A stretch of 64,000 nt of DNA from Stigmatella aurantiaca DW4/3-1 (GCF_000165485.1 NC_014623.1:9690893-9754892), one strand, 5' to 3'; shown: positions 7,280 to 15,826, numbered from the stretch's first letter. Notes: a model not told the origin generated them from the letters alone. Translations and numbers: made by a program.

Positions 7280-8278
7280 CTATTCGGGTCCCCCGGGATT
7301 TCCCTCGCGGGGCCCCTCAGACGCGCGCCGGGCACAATCGATGATGTGCAGCAGAAAGTCCCGGTGCCCATGGGGTTGGAGCGACAGGATGAAGTCCGCG
7401 CTCCCGGGTTGGTCCGGTGGGTAGAACATCCCCGGGTTCGCGTTGCAGTCGAGCATGAACAGGTGGCCGTCCTCGTCCATGCGGATGTCGCAGCGGCAGT
7501 AGCCCCGGGCGTTCACGGCCAGGAACGTCTGCTGCGCCATCTCGCTCAGCCTCGCCACGAGCCCCGCATCGAGCACGGGCCGCGTGTGCATGGCGTTGTA
7601 GTTCATCCACTTGAGGTCGAAATGCTTGAACGTCTCTCCCGGGGGGAAGTGGATCTCCACCGGGGGATGGACCCAAGGCACGCGCTCGCCCCGCCTCGGC
7701 TCGGCCACCAGCACGGTGAATTCACGTCCGGCGATGAACTCCTCGAGCAGCAGCCCTCCGAATTGGGACAGCGTCCGCCCGGCGCGGTCGAGCAGGGCCT
7801 CCCGGGTGCTCACCTTGGAGCCCCGCTCGATTCCCACGCTGGCGTAGCCGGAGCTGGGCTTGACCAGCATGGGAAAGCGCAGCTTCCCGGCGGCCTGCTC
7901 GACGCTGGCCAGATCCGTGGCGAAGTGGTGGGCGGGAGTGCCAATGCCATGGTCGAGCCAGGCCTGCTTCAACTCCTCGCGCGACGCCGCGTAGAAGCGC
8001 GTGTCTGCCCCCGTGTACGCCAGACCCAAGCGCTCCAAGTGGTGGATGACCTCAACGCCCGCGATGTCTTCGTCCGGTGCGCCGTCGCACAGGTTGATGA
8101 ACGCGTCGAAGCCCTCGGCCGCGAGCTGTTCGAGGACCTCCTGGGCATTGGCGCGTGTCAGGGGCTGGTGGGACCAGGTGTGGCCGGGCAACCACCGGGA
8201 GGGATCGACGGTGGGATCGATGTCCTTGTAGGGGGATCGGGAGCCCTCGTAGGAGGAGTACAAGGTACACAGGCGCAT
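7280..8278 (-). CDS. ATP-grasp ligase, D-alanine--D-alanine ligase-like
   Basis: A 332-aa ATP-grasp enzyme. The N-terminal pre-ATP domain ends INLCDGAPDEDIAGVEVIHH. The ATP-grasp part includes PMLVKPSSGYASVGI, LLLEEFIAGREFTVLV, and the metal-binding end GYCRCDIRMDEDG...LDCNANPGMF. This is the D-Ala-D-Ala ligase fold that joins a carboxylate to an amino acid amine through an acyl phosphate. The divergent N-terminus and lone position argue against the housekeeping cell-wall ligase; a specialised peptide or amino-acid ligase is more likely (inferred). ATG at 8278. It is flanked by two copies of a kinase 5' region, suggesting it entered by rearrangement. Confidence 0.8.
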   Translation of the reverse strand: MRLCTLYSSYEGSRSPYKDIDPTVDPSRWLPGHTWSHQPLTRANAQEVLEQLAAEGFDAFINLCDGAPDEDIAGVEVIHHLERLGLAYTGADTRFYAASREELKQAWLDHGIGTPAHHFATDLASVEQAAGKLRFPMLVKPSSGYASVGIERGSKVSTREALLDRAGRTLSQFGGLLLEEFIAGREFTVLVAEPRRGERVPWVHPPVEIHFPPGETFKHFDLKWMNYNAMHTRPVLDAGLVARLSEMAQQTFLAVNARGYCRCDIRMDEDGHLFMLDCNANPGMFYPPDQPGSADFILSLQPHGHRDFLLHIIDCARRASEGPREGNPGGPE

Positions 8279-8351
8279 GAGGGCGTGCTCCGTGCGTTCT
8301 GGTTTCCCTCCGGGAGGCTAGCCGAGCCCCCCTCGAAGGCAAGAGGCCGCT

Positions 8352-8414
8352 CCAAAAGCTCACCACGCACCAGGAACCGAAGAAGGTATCGGGCGGAAGT
8401 GCGTTCGGATCCAT
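8352..8414 (-). pseudogene. Truncated 5' end of a third receptor-like kinase gene
   Basis: The frame starts MDPNALPPDTFFGSWCVVSF, matching MDPNALSLDTLLGPWRVVRF of the kinase at 5794-7215, then diverges before the glycine-rich loop. The upstream 40 bp is also shared. Only about 20 codons survive; the rest was replaced by the ATP-grasp gene. Confidence 0.7.
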
Positions 8415-8563
8415 CGGCCCAGAGCGTAGCGCTCATGCCATCCCTGCCGTCCACCCCCCGGCCATCTCATGTAAGGAGCTTCGGCACACCGAGCCGCAGA
8501 ATTCAAAAAGCTTCGTCTTGGGCTGGCCTTCTGACATATCTAAGACCATCGGGGGGAACTGCC

Positions 8564-9289
8564 ATGAAGAAGGACTTCTGCGCACATGGGATGCCGTCAG
8601 CTCAATGCCTTGCCTGTAAGGCCTCCGCTCGCTCCTCTTCAAACACCACCCGAGTGATGAGGAGGCTCAGCAACACGCGGCAGGGCCGCGATATTGCGTC
8701 GCGCCGTGAGGGAACCGCGTCGCAGAGCCAAAGCCCTCCAGTACTGGACGCGCGACAGGCCGTCATTGAGCGCATCGCGGCGAAGCACGCCATTGTCCGG
8801 CGAAGAGATTGGGGCTTGCTCAGTCCCAACTACACGGCCATGGACACGGACTGGGATTACACAACCGTTGTCATTCACCACTCGGGCAATGGAGGAGAGA
8901 CCAATCCCAAAGAGATTGAAAGCAAACATATGACCGAGAAGGGTTGGGAAGATGTCGGATACCATTACCTCATTCCGCCATCTGGAGTGATTTATGAAGG
9001 ACGAGACCTGAGATACAAGGGTTCACACGTCGAAAAGGCTAACACTCAGAAAATCGGTATCTTGGTCATGGGCGACTTCGAATCCAACTGGTGGGATGCC
9101 GACGATGAACCTACAGCAGCTCAGCTCACCTCTGCAGGGGAACTCATTCTCACGCTGAAGCTCGAATTCAAGACGCTCACCCTGCTCGGCGGACACCGCG
9201 ACTACAAAACCACGACCGAGTGTCCAGGCGACATCATGTACAAACAGCTCGGAACGCTCCGGAAAACAACGAGCCTGGGCGGCCCATGA
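8564..9289 (+). CDS. PGRP/amidase_2-type N-acetylmuramoyl-L-alanine amidase
   Basis: A 241-aa predicted zinc amidase cutting the MurNAc-L-Ala bond of peptidoglycan. The catalytic domain spans about residues 85-235: TTVVIHHSGNG gives the first zinc His, GGHRDY the second, and TTTECPGD the Cys ligand; GYHYLIPPSGVIYEGRD is typical. The first 17 residues contain CAHGMPSAQC-LAC, a possible small zinc knuckle; there is no signal peptide. ATG at 8564 follows GGGGGGAACTGCC. Its TGA overlaps the ATG of a two-span membrane protein. Codon use is distinctly less GC-rich than the surroundings, suggesting recent arrival. An effector or lysis role is possible but inferred. Confidence 0.85.
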   Translation: MKKDFCAHGMPSAQCLACKASARSSSNTTRVMRRLSNTRQGRDIASRREGTASQSQSPPVLDARQAVIERIAAKHAIVRRRDWGLLSPNYTAMDTDWDYTTVVIHHSGNGGETNPKEIESKHMTEKGWEDVGYHYLIPPSGVIYEGRDLRYKGSHVEKANTQKIGILVMGDFESNWWDADDEPTAAQLTSAGELILTLKLEFKTLTLLGGHRDYKTTTECPGDIMYKQLGTLRKTTSLGGP

Positions 9290-9594
9290 AGATTGTCCGG
9301 ATCGCGCTTATTTTCATGGGGCTCATGGCTGTGGGGATCAAGCTGTTCACCTACGAGTACTTCTATGCAGATGATCCCACCAGCGGTATCGCACTGCGCG
9401 CAACCCCCGGCCTGGAGAGCCGTCGGCGTATCCAGAGTCAGCCTGGCTTCGAAAGAGACAGGATTCTCATCGCGGACGAGAACAGCTTTCCCGGCATCGG
9501 CCTCTACCGGTCCATCGTGCGAGGAGGATGGTTTGTTCTACCCACACTCGCAGGGATCGTCTGGGTGGCCACACGGTTACGCGAACGGCACTGA
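9286..9594 (+). CDS. Small two-span membrane protein coupled to the amidase
   Basis: A 102-aa protein of no family I recognise. An N-terminal hydrophobic segment (IALIFMGLMAVGIKLF) and a C-terminal one (GGWFVLPTLAGIVWVAT) flank a charged central loop of about 55 residues. The ATG overlaps the stop of the amidase gene (ATGA), so the two are translationally coupled. A membrane protein paired with a peptidoglycan hydrolase could be an immunity protein, a holin-like exporter or an anchor. Base composition matches the amidase, not the flanks. A strong terminator follows at 9633. Confidence 0.7.
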   Translation: MKIVRIALIFMGLMAVGIKLFTYEYFYADDPTSGIALRATPGLESRRRIQSQPGFERDRILIADENSFPGIGLYRSIVRGGWFVLPTLAGIVWVATRLRERH

Positions 9595-9632
9595 TGGCCG
9601 CATTCCCCACGATTCGACCCATCAGGCGTGAA

Positions 9633-9654
9633 GGAGGCGCCTGGCGGCGCCTCC
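9633..9654. terminator. Perfect GC-rich hairpin between convergent genes
   Basis: GGAGGCGCC, loop TGGC, GGCGCCTCC: a 9-bp perfect stem with a 4-base loop. It lies between the stop of the membrane protein (9594) and the stop of the LPMO gene (9694), which converge, so it probably ends transcription from both sides. No strong T-run follows. Confidence 0.7.
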
Positions 9655-9693
9655 CTCCACTCCGTTCAGAGCCCAACCGGCTCCCAGCGGGGA

Positions 9694-10668
9694 TCAGTGG
9701 TTGCAGGGCTCCGTGGGCGTGGGCTTCTCGACGTCGATCTGGACGCGGTACCCCTCTTCCTGGGCATAGACGATGTGGCCCTGGGCCGCCTCGACCGGGA
9801 GAATCTTGCCCTTCTCATCCAGCGAGCCCACCCGCACGTAGCGCGAGCTGGCGTTGACCTGCTGGGCCAGGCGCATCAGCCAGTTCGCCGCCGAGCTCTT
9901 CTCCTCCGACAGCCGCAGGTCGTGCAGTTCCACGTCCCGGCCATCCCGGTCGAAGACCCGGAACGTCACCCGGCTCCCCGCGGGCAGCTCCTCCCGGGCC
10001 TGAACCGTATCCAGTTCCTTCCACCCCGTGTCCGTGAGGGTCGTGGCGCCCAGGTCCACGTCGATGCACGCGTAGAAGGCCTCCGGGCTGTCGGAGCGCT
10101 GCCAGATGTTGTAGATGAGGTGGCGGCCCTGCTTGCCCGCGGGCAGGGGGCAGCTCACCCGGTAGCGGCTGTTCTGCGGCGTCAGGCTGGTCGCCTCACA
10201 GAACGGCGTGGCCTCCAGGTCCGACCACTTGAGCGGCTGGGACGGGTTGTAGCCATTGCGCGTCACGTAGAACCGGAAGTACTTCGTCGCGTGGGGCGCC
10301 GTCACGTGATAGACAAACTCGAATTTTCCATTCGAGCCCGGGACGATTCGCCGCGCCGGCCAGTCGCTGCGCGCCAGGTCCAACGCCTTGAACGATTCGT
10401 TGTTGGCGCTGCACAGCTTGCCGTCCGGGATCTGCGCGCGGTGCTGGTCATTGGCTTCCCCCCGCCGGACGCCATTCCAATCGTAGAAGGCCTGGGTGCC
10501 GCCCGCGGCAACCGCCGCCTTGCAGGCAGCAGAGTCGGGGCTCTCGGGACCCTCCTTATAGCAGTTGTACACCCGGCTGATCGGCACTTCCATGGAGCCG
10601 TGGGCAAGCGACGCGCCCGCGGACAGGAACGACACCAGGGCCAGGGAGACGGGGACATGCTTCGTCAT
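9694..10668 (-). CDS. AA10 lytic polysaccharide monooxygenase (chitin-active type)
   Basis: A 324-aa secreted copper enzyme that oxidatively cleaves crystalline polysaccharide. A signal peptide (residues 1-22, ending AGASLA) is cut before His23; HGSMEVPISR is the classical mature N-terminus with His23 as half of the histidine brace. A second copper His is likely H126 in TAPHATKYFRFYVT. The catalytic domain continues to RHLIYNIWQRSDSPEAFYACIDVDL, like chitin-binding GbpA/CBP21-type proteins. The C-terminal 100 or so residues (AGSRVTFRVFDRDGRDVELH) resemble a GbpA-type second domain. Likely secreted by type II export to attack chitin or prey cell-wall material. Confidence 0.92.
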   Translation of the reverse strand: MTKHVPVSLALVSFLSAGASLAHGSMEVPISRVYNCYKEGPESPDSAACKAAVAAGGTQAFYDWNGVRRGEANDQHRAQIPDGKLCSANNESFKALDLARSDWPARRIVPGSNGKFEFVYHVTAPHATKYFRFYVTRNGYNPSQPLKWSDLEATPFCEATSLTPQNSRYRVSCPLPAGKQGRHLIYNIWQRSDSPEAFYACIDVDLGATTLTDTGWKELDTVQAREELPAGSRVTFRVFDRDGRDVELHDLRLSEEKSSAANWLMRLAQQVNASSRYVRVGSLDEKGKILPVEAAQGHIVYAQEEGYRVQIDVEKPTPTEPCNH

Positions 10669-10756
10669 GGCGGACCTTCATCCTTCAAGAAGAGGTTCTC
10701 CCTCCAAGAGAAGAAGTCCCGGACTTTCGGGTCAATCAAAGAAACCGATGTCCCCC

Positions 10757-12118
10757 CTACCGCTGAGGCCAGAGCAGCGAGGCCGCCTCGTACCGGCTGG
10801 ATTGCTGGAAGGAGATGCGGGCCGACGCATCCGACTCCAGCTTCGCCTGGAGGGACTCGGGCAGTTGCGCGTACAGGTCCTGTCCCAGCAGCCCTTCCAG
10901 GGCATCCACCGACGTGCGCGAGGCCTCCAGGAACGGGGTAATGCCGTCCTTCGTCGTCGGCGCGTCCTTCACGTTGGGCACCATGTACGCGAACATGCTC
11001 AGGTTGCCGTTGGGCAGCTCCAGCAGCACCGACTTGAATTGATGCGTGGGCACCGCGATGCGGCGCGTGTTCGCCCCCAGGGTATCTATCGCCTCGGGGG
11101 GCAGCGGTTTGCCCTGAGCATTCAAATACAGATTGCCGGTAATGATGTGCGCCTTGCCGCCCGATGCGAGCACGAGGTCATTGACCGCGTCCTCCAGCGT
11201 GCGCCACGCCTGCCGGTTCAAGTCCGGGTGCTGGGGCGCCACGTTGCTCATCAGGTGGCTCTCGTCCATCGCCTCCTGGGTGGGCGAGCCCTCCGCCGGC
11301 TTCATGTGTCCCCGGTCGAAGCCCGAGCCCGTGTAGTCCGAGTCCACCACCCCCGAGGCCCCCAGCTCCGGGTCCCTGCGGAAATGGCTCTTCTCCCGGG
11401 AGACCTCCACCGGCGTCTCCTGGATGTCCGCCGCCGACAGCATGTAGCTCACGAAGGTGGGCACGTTCTTCGCCTCATCCATCGACAGCCGCATGTACTC
11501 CTTCACCAGCGACAGGCCACTGTCCGCGCCGGTGGGGCGCAGCGGATCCACCTCGCCCGCGCTCTCCGCCACCTTGCTCTCGAACACGGCCTGCTTCTGA
11601 TCCGGCATCCACGCCGTGTCCTCCACCTTCCCCTGCTTCAAGTCTGTGATGAAGGTGTTCAGCTCGGCGCGCGACAGCTTCCCATCCGCGTTCCCGCTGA
11701 GCCGGTCGGCCCGGCGCGCCACCGTCTCCTGCCAGCCGGTGTCGAAGGCATCCACGTCCACGGACCGGGCGCTGCCCGTCAGCCGCTGCTCCAGCGCCTC
11801 GCGCTGCTGCTGCAAGGCGGTCGAGGTGAGGAAGCGGCTGTCGTCGGGCTGGGCCAGGTAGCGGTCCACCTCCGCCGCCGACACCCCGCCGTTGCCCCGC
11901 CGTGACGCGGGAGAGGTCGAGGCGCCATCGGCCGCCTTCAACAAGTCCGCCTGCCAGCTCCCCTCCGCCCAGCCGTACTTTTGTTGCAGCTCGGCGATGG
12001 GCACCTCCTTCTCGAGCGAGCGGCGCCAACTGCCGGACTCGGAGGGGACCGTGTCCTCCACCTTCAGGGTGCTCTGGGGCGCCGCCGGGGAGGGTGCATT
12101 CCTCGCACGTACCTGCAT
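10757..12118 (-). CDS. DNA/RNA non-specific endonuclease with EF-hand-like N-terminal region
   Basis: A 453-aa beta-beta-alpha metal nuclease. The catalytic DRGH motif is at about residues 268-271 (GSGFDRGHMKPAEGS), with SNVAPQHPDLNRQAWRTLED supplying the metal-binding Asn region. The N-terminal 200 residues are helical and carry NADGKLSRAELNTF, a canonical EF-hand loop, plus a weaker DPLRPTGADSGLS segment, so calcium control or calcium-dependent folding is inferred. No signal peptide is evident. The gene lies just upstream of the LPMO in the same direction, with 88 bases between. Confidence 0.85.
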   Translation of the reverse strand: MQVRARNAPSPAAPQSTLKVEDTVPSESGSWRRSLEKEVPIAELQQKYGWAEGSWQADLLKAADGASTSPASRRGNGGVSAAEVDRYLAQPDDSRFLTSTALQQQREALEQRLTGSARSVDVDAFDTGWQETVARRADRLSGNADGKLSRAELNTFITDLKQGKVEDTAWMPDQKQAVFESKVAESAGEVDPLRPTGADSGLSLVKEYMRLSMDEAKNVPTFVSYMLSAADIQETPVEVSREKSHFRRDPELGASGVVDSDYTGSGFDRGHMKPAEGSPTQEAMDESHLMSNVAPQHPDLNRQAWRTLEDAVNDLVLASGGKAHIITGNLYLNAQGKPLPPEAIDTLGANTRRIAVPTHQFKSVLLELPNGNLSMFAYMVPNVKDAPTTKDGITPFLEASRTSVDALEGLLGQDLYAQLPESLQAKLESDASARISFQQSSRYEAASLLWPQR

Positions 12119-12215
12119 CCTGCGGGCCTTCCGTGAGCCTTCTTCCCTTCAGTGGGAAGCCAAGGGGGGGGTACTCCATTATCTCACGGCGCCGCCTGGA
12201 AGTTGCTGGCGCACC

Positions 12216-12737
12216 TCAACGGACCCGGTCCGCCTGGGCCCGCTGGACGGTTCGCACCAGGTGCGCCTCCGCCTGGAGCCGCTCCACATAGTGCGATGGA
12301 AGCCCCGCGTGCTCCGCGGCCTGAGCCAGTGCCACGAGAAAGGCCACGCTCACCGGCCCCGGTGGAGGGTTCCTCGGCTCGGCGGGGCTGAAGGCCCGCG
12401 CGGCGCGGACGGCCCCGGAGGCGGTGCGCACCCGCACCGGACGTTCTCCGGTGGCCCCTCCCAGCAGCGCTTCCAGCCGCGCCACCGGGCCCCACGCCGG
12501 GGAAGGCACGGTGCGCAGCAGCCCCATCACCCGCTGGCCCGGCGCTTCCACCAGCCGCGCCACCCGGCCTCCCCAGTCCGCAGAGGGCACGTCGTAGACG
12601 AGTCCCACGTCCAATGCCTCGGCCAATTCCCCCGTGGGGAGTTCGGGGACTGACGCGCCCTGGAGCCGCTCGCGCACGAGTTCGGGCGCCAGCGTCAGGG
12701 AGAACACGAACCAAGGAAGCGAGGAGGAGCCGGGCAT
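12216..12737 (-). CDS. Gamma-glutamylcyclotransferase-like protein
   Basis: A 173-aa protein starting WFVFSLTLAPELV after a short leader, with ALDVGLVYDVPSADWGGRVA, GQRVMGLLRTVPSPAWGPVAR and RTASGAVRAARAFSP. These resemble the beta-strands of AIG2/GGCT-fold proteins. Typical gamma-glutamylcyclotransferases begin with YFAYGSNM; here the motif has become FVFSLTL, so activity is uncertain. The ATG at 12737 is preferred; a longer frame exists but its N-terminus is Pro/Gly-rich and unlike protein. Confidence 0.55.
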   Translation of the reverse strand: MPGSSSLPWFVFSLTLAPELVRERLQGASVPELPTGELAEALDVGLVYDVPSADWGGRVARLVEAPGQRVMGLLRTVPSPAWGPVARLEALLGGATGERPVRVRTASGAVRAARAFSPAEPRNPPPGPVSVAFLVALAQAAEHAGLPSHYVERLQAEAHLVRTVQRAQADRVR

Positions 12738-12790
12738 GGTGCCAGTCTGCCCTGCTCCCGAAGAGAACGGCGAGTGCCGCGGACCGGCGC

Positions 12791-13120
12791 TTACCGGGCC
12801 GCGGGGAGGTACTGGCTGCCCGGGAAGGCAGGCAGGGCCAGGGCCGGGGTGGCGCAGTCCGCCTGCGGTTGGAAGTGCTGCTCCAGCAGGCGCGTCATCA
12901 GCGACGGGGACGAGGAGGCCCGAAAGGGAATGGGGTACTTGCCGCCACAACCGTTGTAGATGCGACACGTGGTGATGAAACCGTCGCCCTCGTCACAGCG
13001 CCCGCACACCCCATAGCCACAATACTCCGCGCACAGCGGGAGCGCATGCGCGGCGGGGGCCACTGCCGCGGTGACGAGCGAGAGTGCCGAGACGAATCCC
13101 ATCCATGTGTTTCGAGCCAT
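12791..13120 (-). CDS. Small secreted cysteine-rich protein
   Basis: A 109-aa protein with a clear signal peptide (WMGFVSALSLVTAAVAPAAHA). The mature part begins LPLCAEYCGYGVCGRCDEGD, followed by TTCRIYNGCGGKYPIPF, so seven Cys are clustered in the first 40 mature residues, suggesting a disulfide-knotted peptide. The tail is unstructured. The ATG at 13120 has AGGAGG six bases upstream. I do not recognise the family. Confidence 0.65.
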   Translation of the reverse strand: MARNTWMGFVSALSLVTAAVAPAAHALPLCAEYCGYGVCGRCDEGDGFITTCRIYNGCGGKYPIPFRASSSPSLMTRLLEQHFQPQADCATPALALPAFPGSQYLPAAR

Positions 13121-13146
13121 GTGCAACCTCCTGGACGACCTTGTGA

Positions 13147-13168
13147 CCCGTGAAAATTATCACACGGG
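13147..13168. terminator. Hairpin between the Kup gene and the small secreted protein gene
   Basis: CCCGTG and CACGGG form a 6-bp stem around an AT-rich 10-base loop, directly after the stop of the Kup gene on the minus strand. The stem is short and no U-run follows, so it could equally be an operator. Confidence 0.35.
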
Positions 13169-13186
13169 AGTTGGGAGTGGTTGCGC

Positions 13187-15097
13187 TCAGAGATCGATCC
13201 GGGCGCCCAATTCCATCACCTGCTGGGAAGGAAGACGGACGTAGTCGATCATGGGATGCGCATTGCGTTGCATCACCCCGTAGAGCCGCTTGAGCCAGCG
13301 GGGCACCCCGCCGCCCCGCTGCGCACGAATGCTCACCCGCCCCACATAATAGGTCACCTCCTCGGGCGGGTAGGTCAGCCCAAACTCCCGGGCCCGCCGC
13401 AACGCGTCCGGCACGTCTGGGTGCTCCATGTAGCCATAGCGCGCGACCACGCGGGTGATGCCGGGGCCCAGCGGCTCCTGGGACACGCGCTCGGACGGGC
13501 CCATGGCTGGCACGGGCTCGGTGTGCACCGTCAGCAACACCACGTGCTCGTGCAGCATCCGGTTGTGCTGGAGGTGGTGCACCAGCACCAGGGGCGCGCC
13601 ATGGAGGATGCCGCTCAGGAAGACCGCCGTGCCCTTCACCCGGGGCAGGCCGTTCGCGTCCGCCCCTTGCAGGAGCGTGTTCAGCTCCAGCCCTCGGGCG
13701 TTGTGGTGTTCGATGAGCAACCGCCGCCCCCGCTGCCAGACCTCCATCAACAGAAAGGCCGCCGCCCCGATCGCCAGCGGGAACCAGCCTCCCTCGACCA
13801 CCTTGAGCAGGTTGGCGCCCAGAAAGGACAGGTCCAAGACGAGGAATCCGCCCACCACGGGCAGCCATCCCCAGACAGGCCAGTGCCACCGCTCCCGCAC
13901 CACCGCCGCGAAGAGCACCGTGGTGATGAGCATGGTCCCCGCCACCGCCACCCCGTACGCCGCGGCCAGCGCGCCGGACGAGCGGAACCCCAGCACCACC
14001 CCCACACAGGCGATCATCAACGCCCCGTTCACCCCGGGCAGGTAGATCTGCCCCATGTGCCCCCGCGAGGTGTGGACGATGTGCATGGGCGGGCAGTAGC
14101 CCAGCTGGATGGCCTGGTGCGTGAGGGAGAACACCGCCGAGATGAGCGCCTGGGACGCCACCACCGTGGCCAGCGTGGCCAGCGCCACCATGGGGTAGAG
14201 CGCCCCCGCGGGAAGGGAGCGGAAGAAGGGCGCATCGGCGCTCCCGGGGTGGTGCAGCAGCCACGCCCCCTGGGACAGGTAGCTCAGCACGAGCGCGGGC
14301 AGGGCAAGCATGAACCACGCCCGCCGGATGGGGCTTCGGCCAAAGCCGCCCATGTCCGCGTAGAGCGCCTCCGCCCCCGTGAGGCAGAGGATGACGGCCC
14401 CCAGCACCCGGACGCCGTGCCAGCCCGACTCCTGGAAGAAGCGCACCGCGTGCCAGGGATTGAACGCGGCGAGCACCTCCGGCGCGTGCGCCACGCCCCA
14501 GGCCCCCAGCGCGCCGATGCTCACGAACCACAGCGCCACGATGGGGCCAAACACGCCCCCCACCTTCCCCGTCCCGAGGGGCTGCACCGCGAAGAGCGCC
14601 AGGAGGATGACCACCGTGAGCGGAACGACATAGGGCTCGAAGATGGGCGTGGCCACCTTCAAGCCCTCCACCGCCGAGAGGACCGAGATGGCCGGTGTAA
14701 TCACCCCATCCCCGTACAGGAGCGCCGCCCCGAACAACCCCAGCCCCACCGCCCACCCCGGGCCTCGCCGCGCGGGGCCCTGCCGCAGCAGCGCCACCAG
14801 CGCCAGGATGCCGCCCTCGCCGTGGTTGTCCACGCGCATCAACAGCGTGAGGTACTTGAGGCACACCACCAGGAGCAGCGACCAGATGAACAACGACAGG
14901 ACACCCAGGATGTTGCCCGGCGTCACCGCCACCGCCTCCGGGCCGTGAAAGCTCTCTTGCAGCGCGTACAGCGGGCTCGTGCCCAGGTCCCCAAACACCA
15001 CCCCCATCGCCGACAGGACGAGGAGCCAGGGCCGGGCTGGCCCGGACGCTTCGCGCCGATGGGGAGCGGGACCGGTCACGCCCTGCGTTGGTAGCAC
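13187..15097 (-). CDS. kup: Kup-family potassium uptake transporter
   Basis: A 636-aa KUP/HAK/KT transporter that imports K+ with H+. The family signature GVVFGDLGTSPLYAL opens the first membrane span, followed by GVLSLFIWSLLLVVCLKYL and NHGEGGILALVALL. About twelve hydrophobic spans run to residue 440. The C-terminal cytosolic part ends EEVTYYVGRVSIRAQRGGGV, typical of the family. The start is GTG at 15097; a later start is possible. The divergent neighbour is an ECF sigma gene, so the 177-bp intergenic region carries two promoters. Confidence 0.95.
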   Translation of the reverse strand: MLPTQGVTGPAPHRREASGPARPWLLVLSAMGVVFGDLGTSPLYALQESFHGPEAVAVTPGNILGVLSLFIWSLLLVVCLKYLTLLMRVDNHGEGGILALVALLRQGPARRGPGWAVGLGLFGAALLYGDGVITPAISVLSAVEGLKVATPIFEPYVVPLTVVILLALFAVQPLGTGKVGGVFGPIVALWFVSIGALGAWGVAHAPEVLAAFNPWHAVRFFQESGWHGVRVLGAVILCLTGAEALYADMGGFGRSPIRRAWFMLALPALVLSYLSQGAWLLHHPGSADAPFFRSLPAGALYPMVALATLATVVASQALISAVFSLTHQAIQLGYCPPMHIVHTSRGHMGQIYLPGVNGALMIACVGVVLGFRSSGALAAAYGVAVAGTMLITTVLFAAVVRERWHWPVWGWLPVVGGFLVLDLSFLGANLLKVVEGGWFPLAIGAAAFLLMEVWQRGRRLLIEHHNARGLELNTLLQGADANGLPRVKGTAVFLSGILHGAPLVLVHHLQHNRMLHEHVVLLTVHTEPVPAMGPSERVSQEPLGPGITRVVARYGYMEHPDVPDALRRAREFGLTYPPEEVTYYVGRVSIRAQRGGGVPRWLKRLYGVMQRNAHPMIDYVRLPSQQVMELGARIDL

Positions 15098-15230
15098 GGC
15101 CGTCCCCCCCGGTGTCCCTGCCCTCCCTGGGGGGCATGGCGCCGGGACGGCTCTTGCTCAATCCCCAACGTCCGGACACCCACTGGCTGGACTTTTCTCA
15201 GTCTTTCCAGTGGGTTGCCCCCCCAACGCG

Positions 15231-15257
15231 GGAAACCATGGGAGCGTGGAAACGTTT
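15231..15257 (+). promoter_or_regulatory. Possible ECF-type promoter upstream of the sigma gene
   Basis: GGAAAC (15231-15236), 16 bases, then CGTTTT (15253) resembles the GGAAC/CGTT pattern of ECF-dependent promoters and would suit autoregulation. A second GGAAAC overlaps at 15248. The implied transcript start is only about 12 bases from the GTG, so the leader would be very short. Confidence 0.35.
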
Positions 15258-15274
15258 TTCAGGGGGAATCGTCC

Positions 15275-15826
15275 GTGAGCCAGAGGATGGGGAGCCCGAC
15301 GGACGAAGAACTCATGGACCGTTTCTGCCAGGGAGAACAAGACGCGTTCGAGACGCTCTTCGCCCGGCACGCGGGGCGCGTGCAGGGCTTTCTCTCTCGG
15401 ATGGTGCGGGACGGCCCCCTGGCGGAGGACTTGCTCCAGACCACCTTCCTGTCCGTCATCCGGGCCCGGGGACGCTACGAGCCCGGCACCCGCTTCGCCC
15501 CCTGGCTGCTGACCATCGCCGCCAACGCCGCGCGGGACGCGCTGCGCCACCGCCACCATGTGGACGCTTACGCCCGGGAGAACCCCGGCACGCCCGCCTC
15601 CGTGCCGCCCACCGTGGGAGATCCCGCCGCGCGCAAGCACATCGAGGATGCCTTGCAGCAACTGCCTCCGGATCAGCGCGAGGCCGTCATCCTCGCCAAG
15701 GTCGAGGGCTGGTCCTTCGAGGAGATCGCCTCGCTCCGGGAGATCAGCGTGGGCGCCGCCCGCCTCCGGGCCCATCGAGGCTACGAGAAGCTCCGGCAAT
15801 TGCTGGGAGGGCTGGGGGAGCCATGA
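15275..15826 (+). CDS. ECF RNA polymerase sigma factor
   Basis: A 183-aa extracytoplasmic-function sigma factor. Region 2 covers FETLFARHAGRVQGFLSRMV through DLLQTTFLSVIRARGRYEPG and WLLTIAANAARDALRH; region 4 covers ALQQLPPDQREAVILAKVEG and SFEEIASLREISVGAARLR with its helix-turn-helix. The GTG at 15275 has AGGGGGAAT upstream. The stop overlaps the start of an NrsF/DUF1109-like membrane protein (ATGA), the usual arrangement of an ECF sigma with its anti-sigma, so activity is probably held at the membrane. Confidence 0.93.
   Translation: MSQRMGSPTDEELMDRFCQGEQDAFETLFARHAGRVQGFLSRMVRDGPLAEDLLQTTFLSVIRARGRYEPGTRFAPWLLTIAANAARDALRHRHHVDAYARENPGTPASVPPTVGDPAARKHIEDALQQLPPDQREAVILAKVEGWSFEEIASLREISVGAARLRAHRGYEKLRQLLGGLGEP

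Noticed and set aside
7220-8563. In-frame N-terminal extension of the amidase ORF
   Set aside because: It overlaps the ATP-grasp gene antisense and has no amidase homology; the ATG at 8564 has a ribosome-binding site.
13181-15094. Long plus-strand ORF of 637 codons
   Set aside because: Exact antisense of the Kup gene; His/Arg/Gln-rich composition is a shadow of GC-rich third positions, with no domain.
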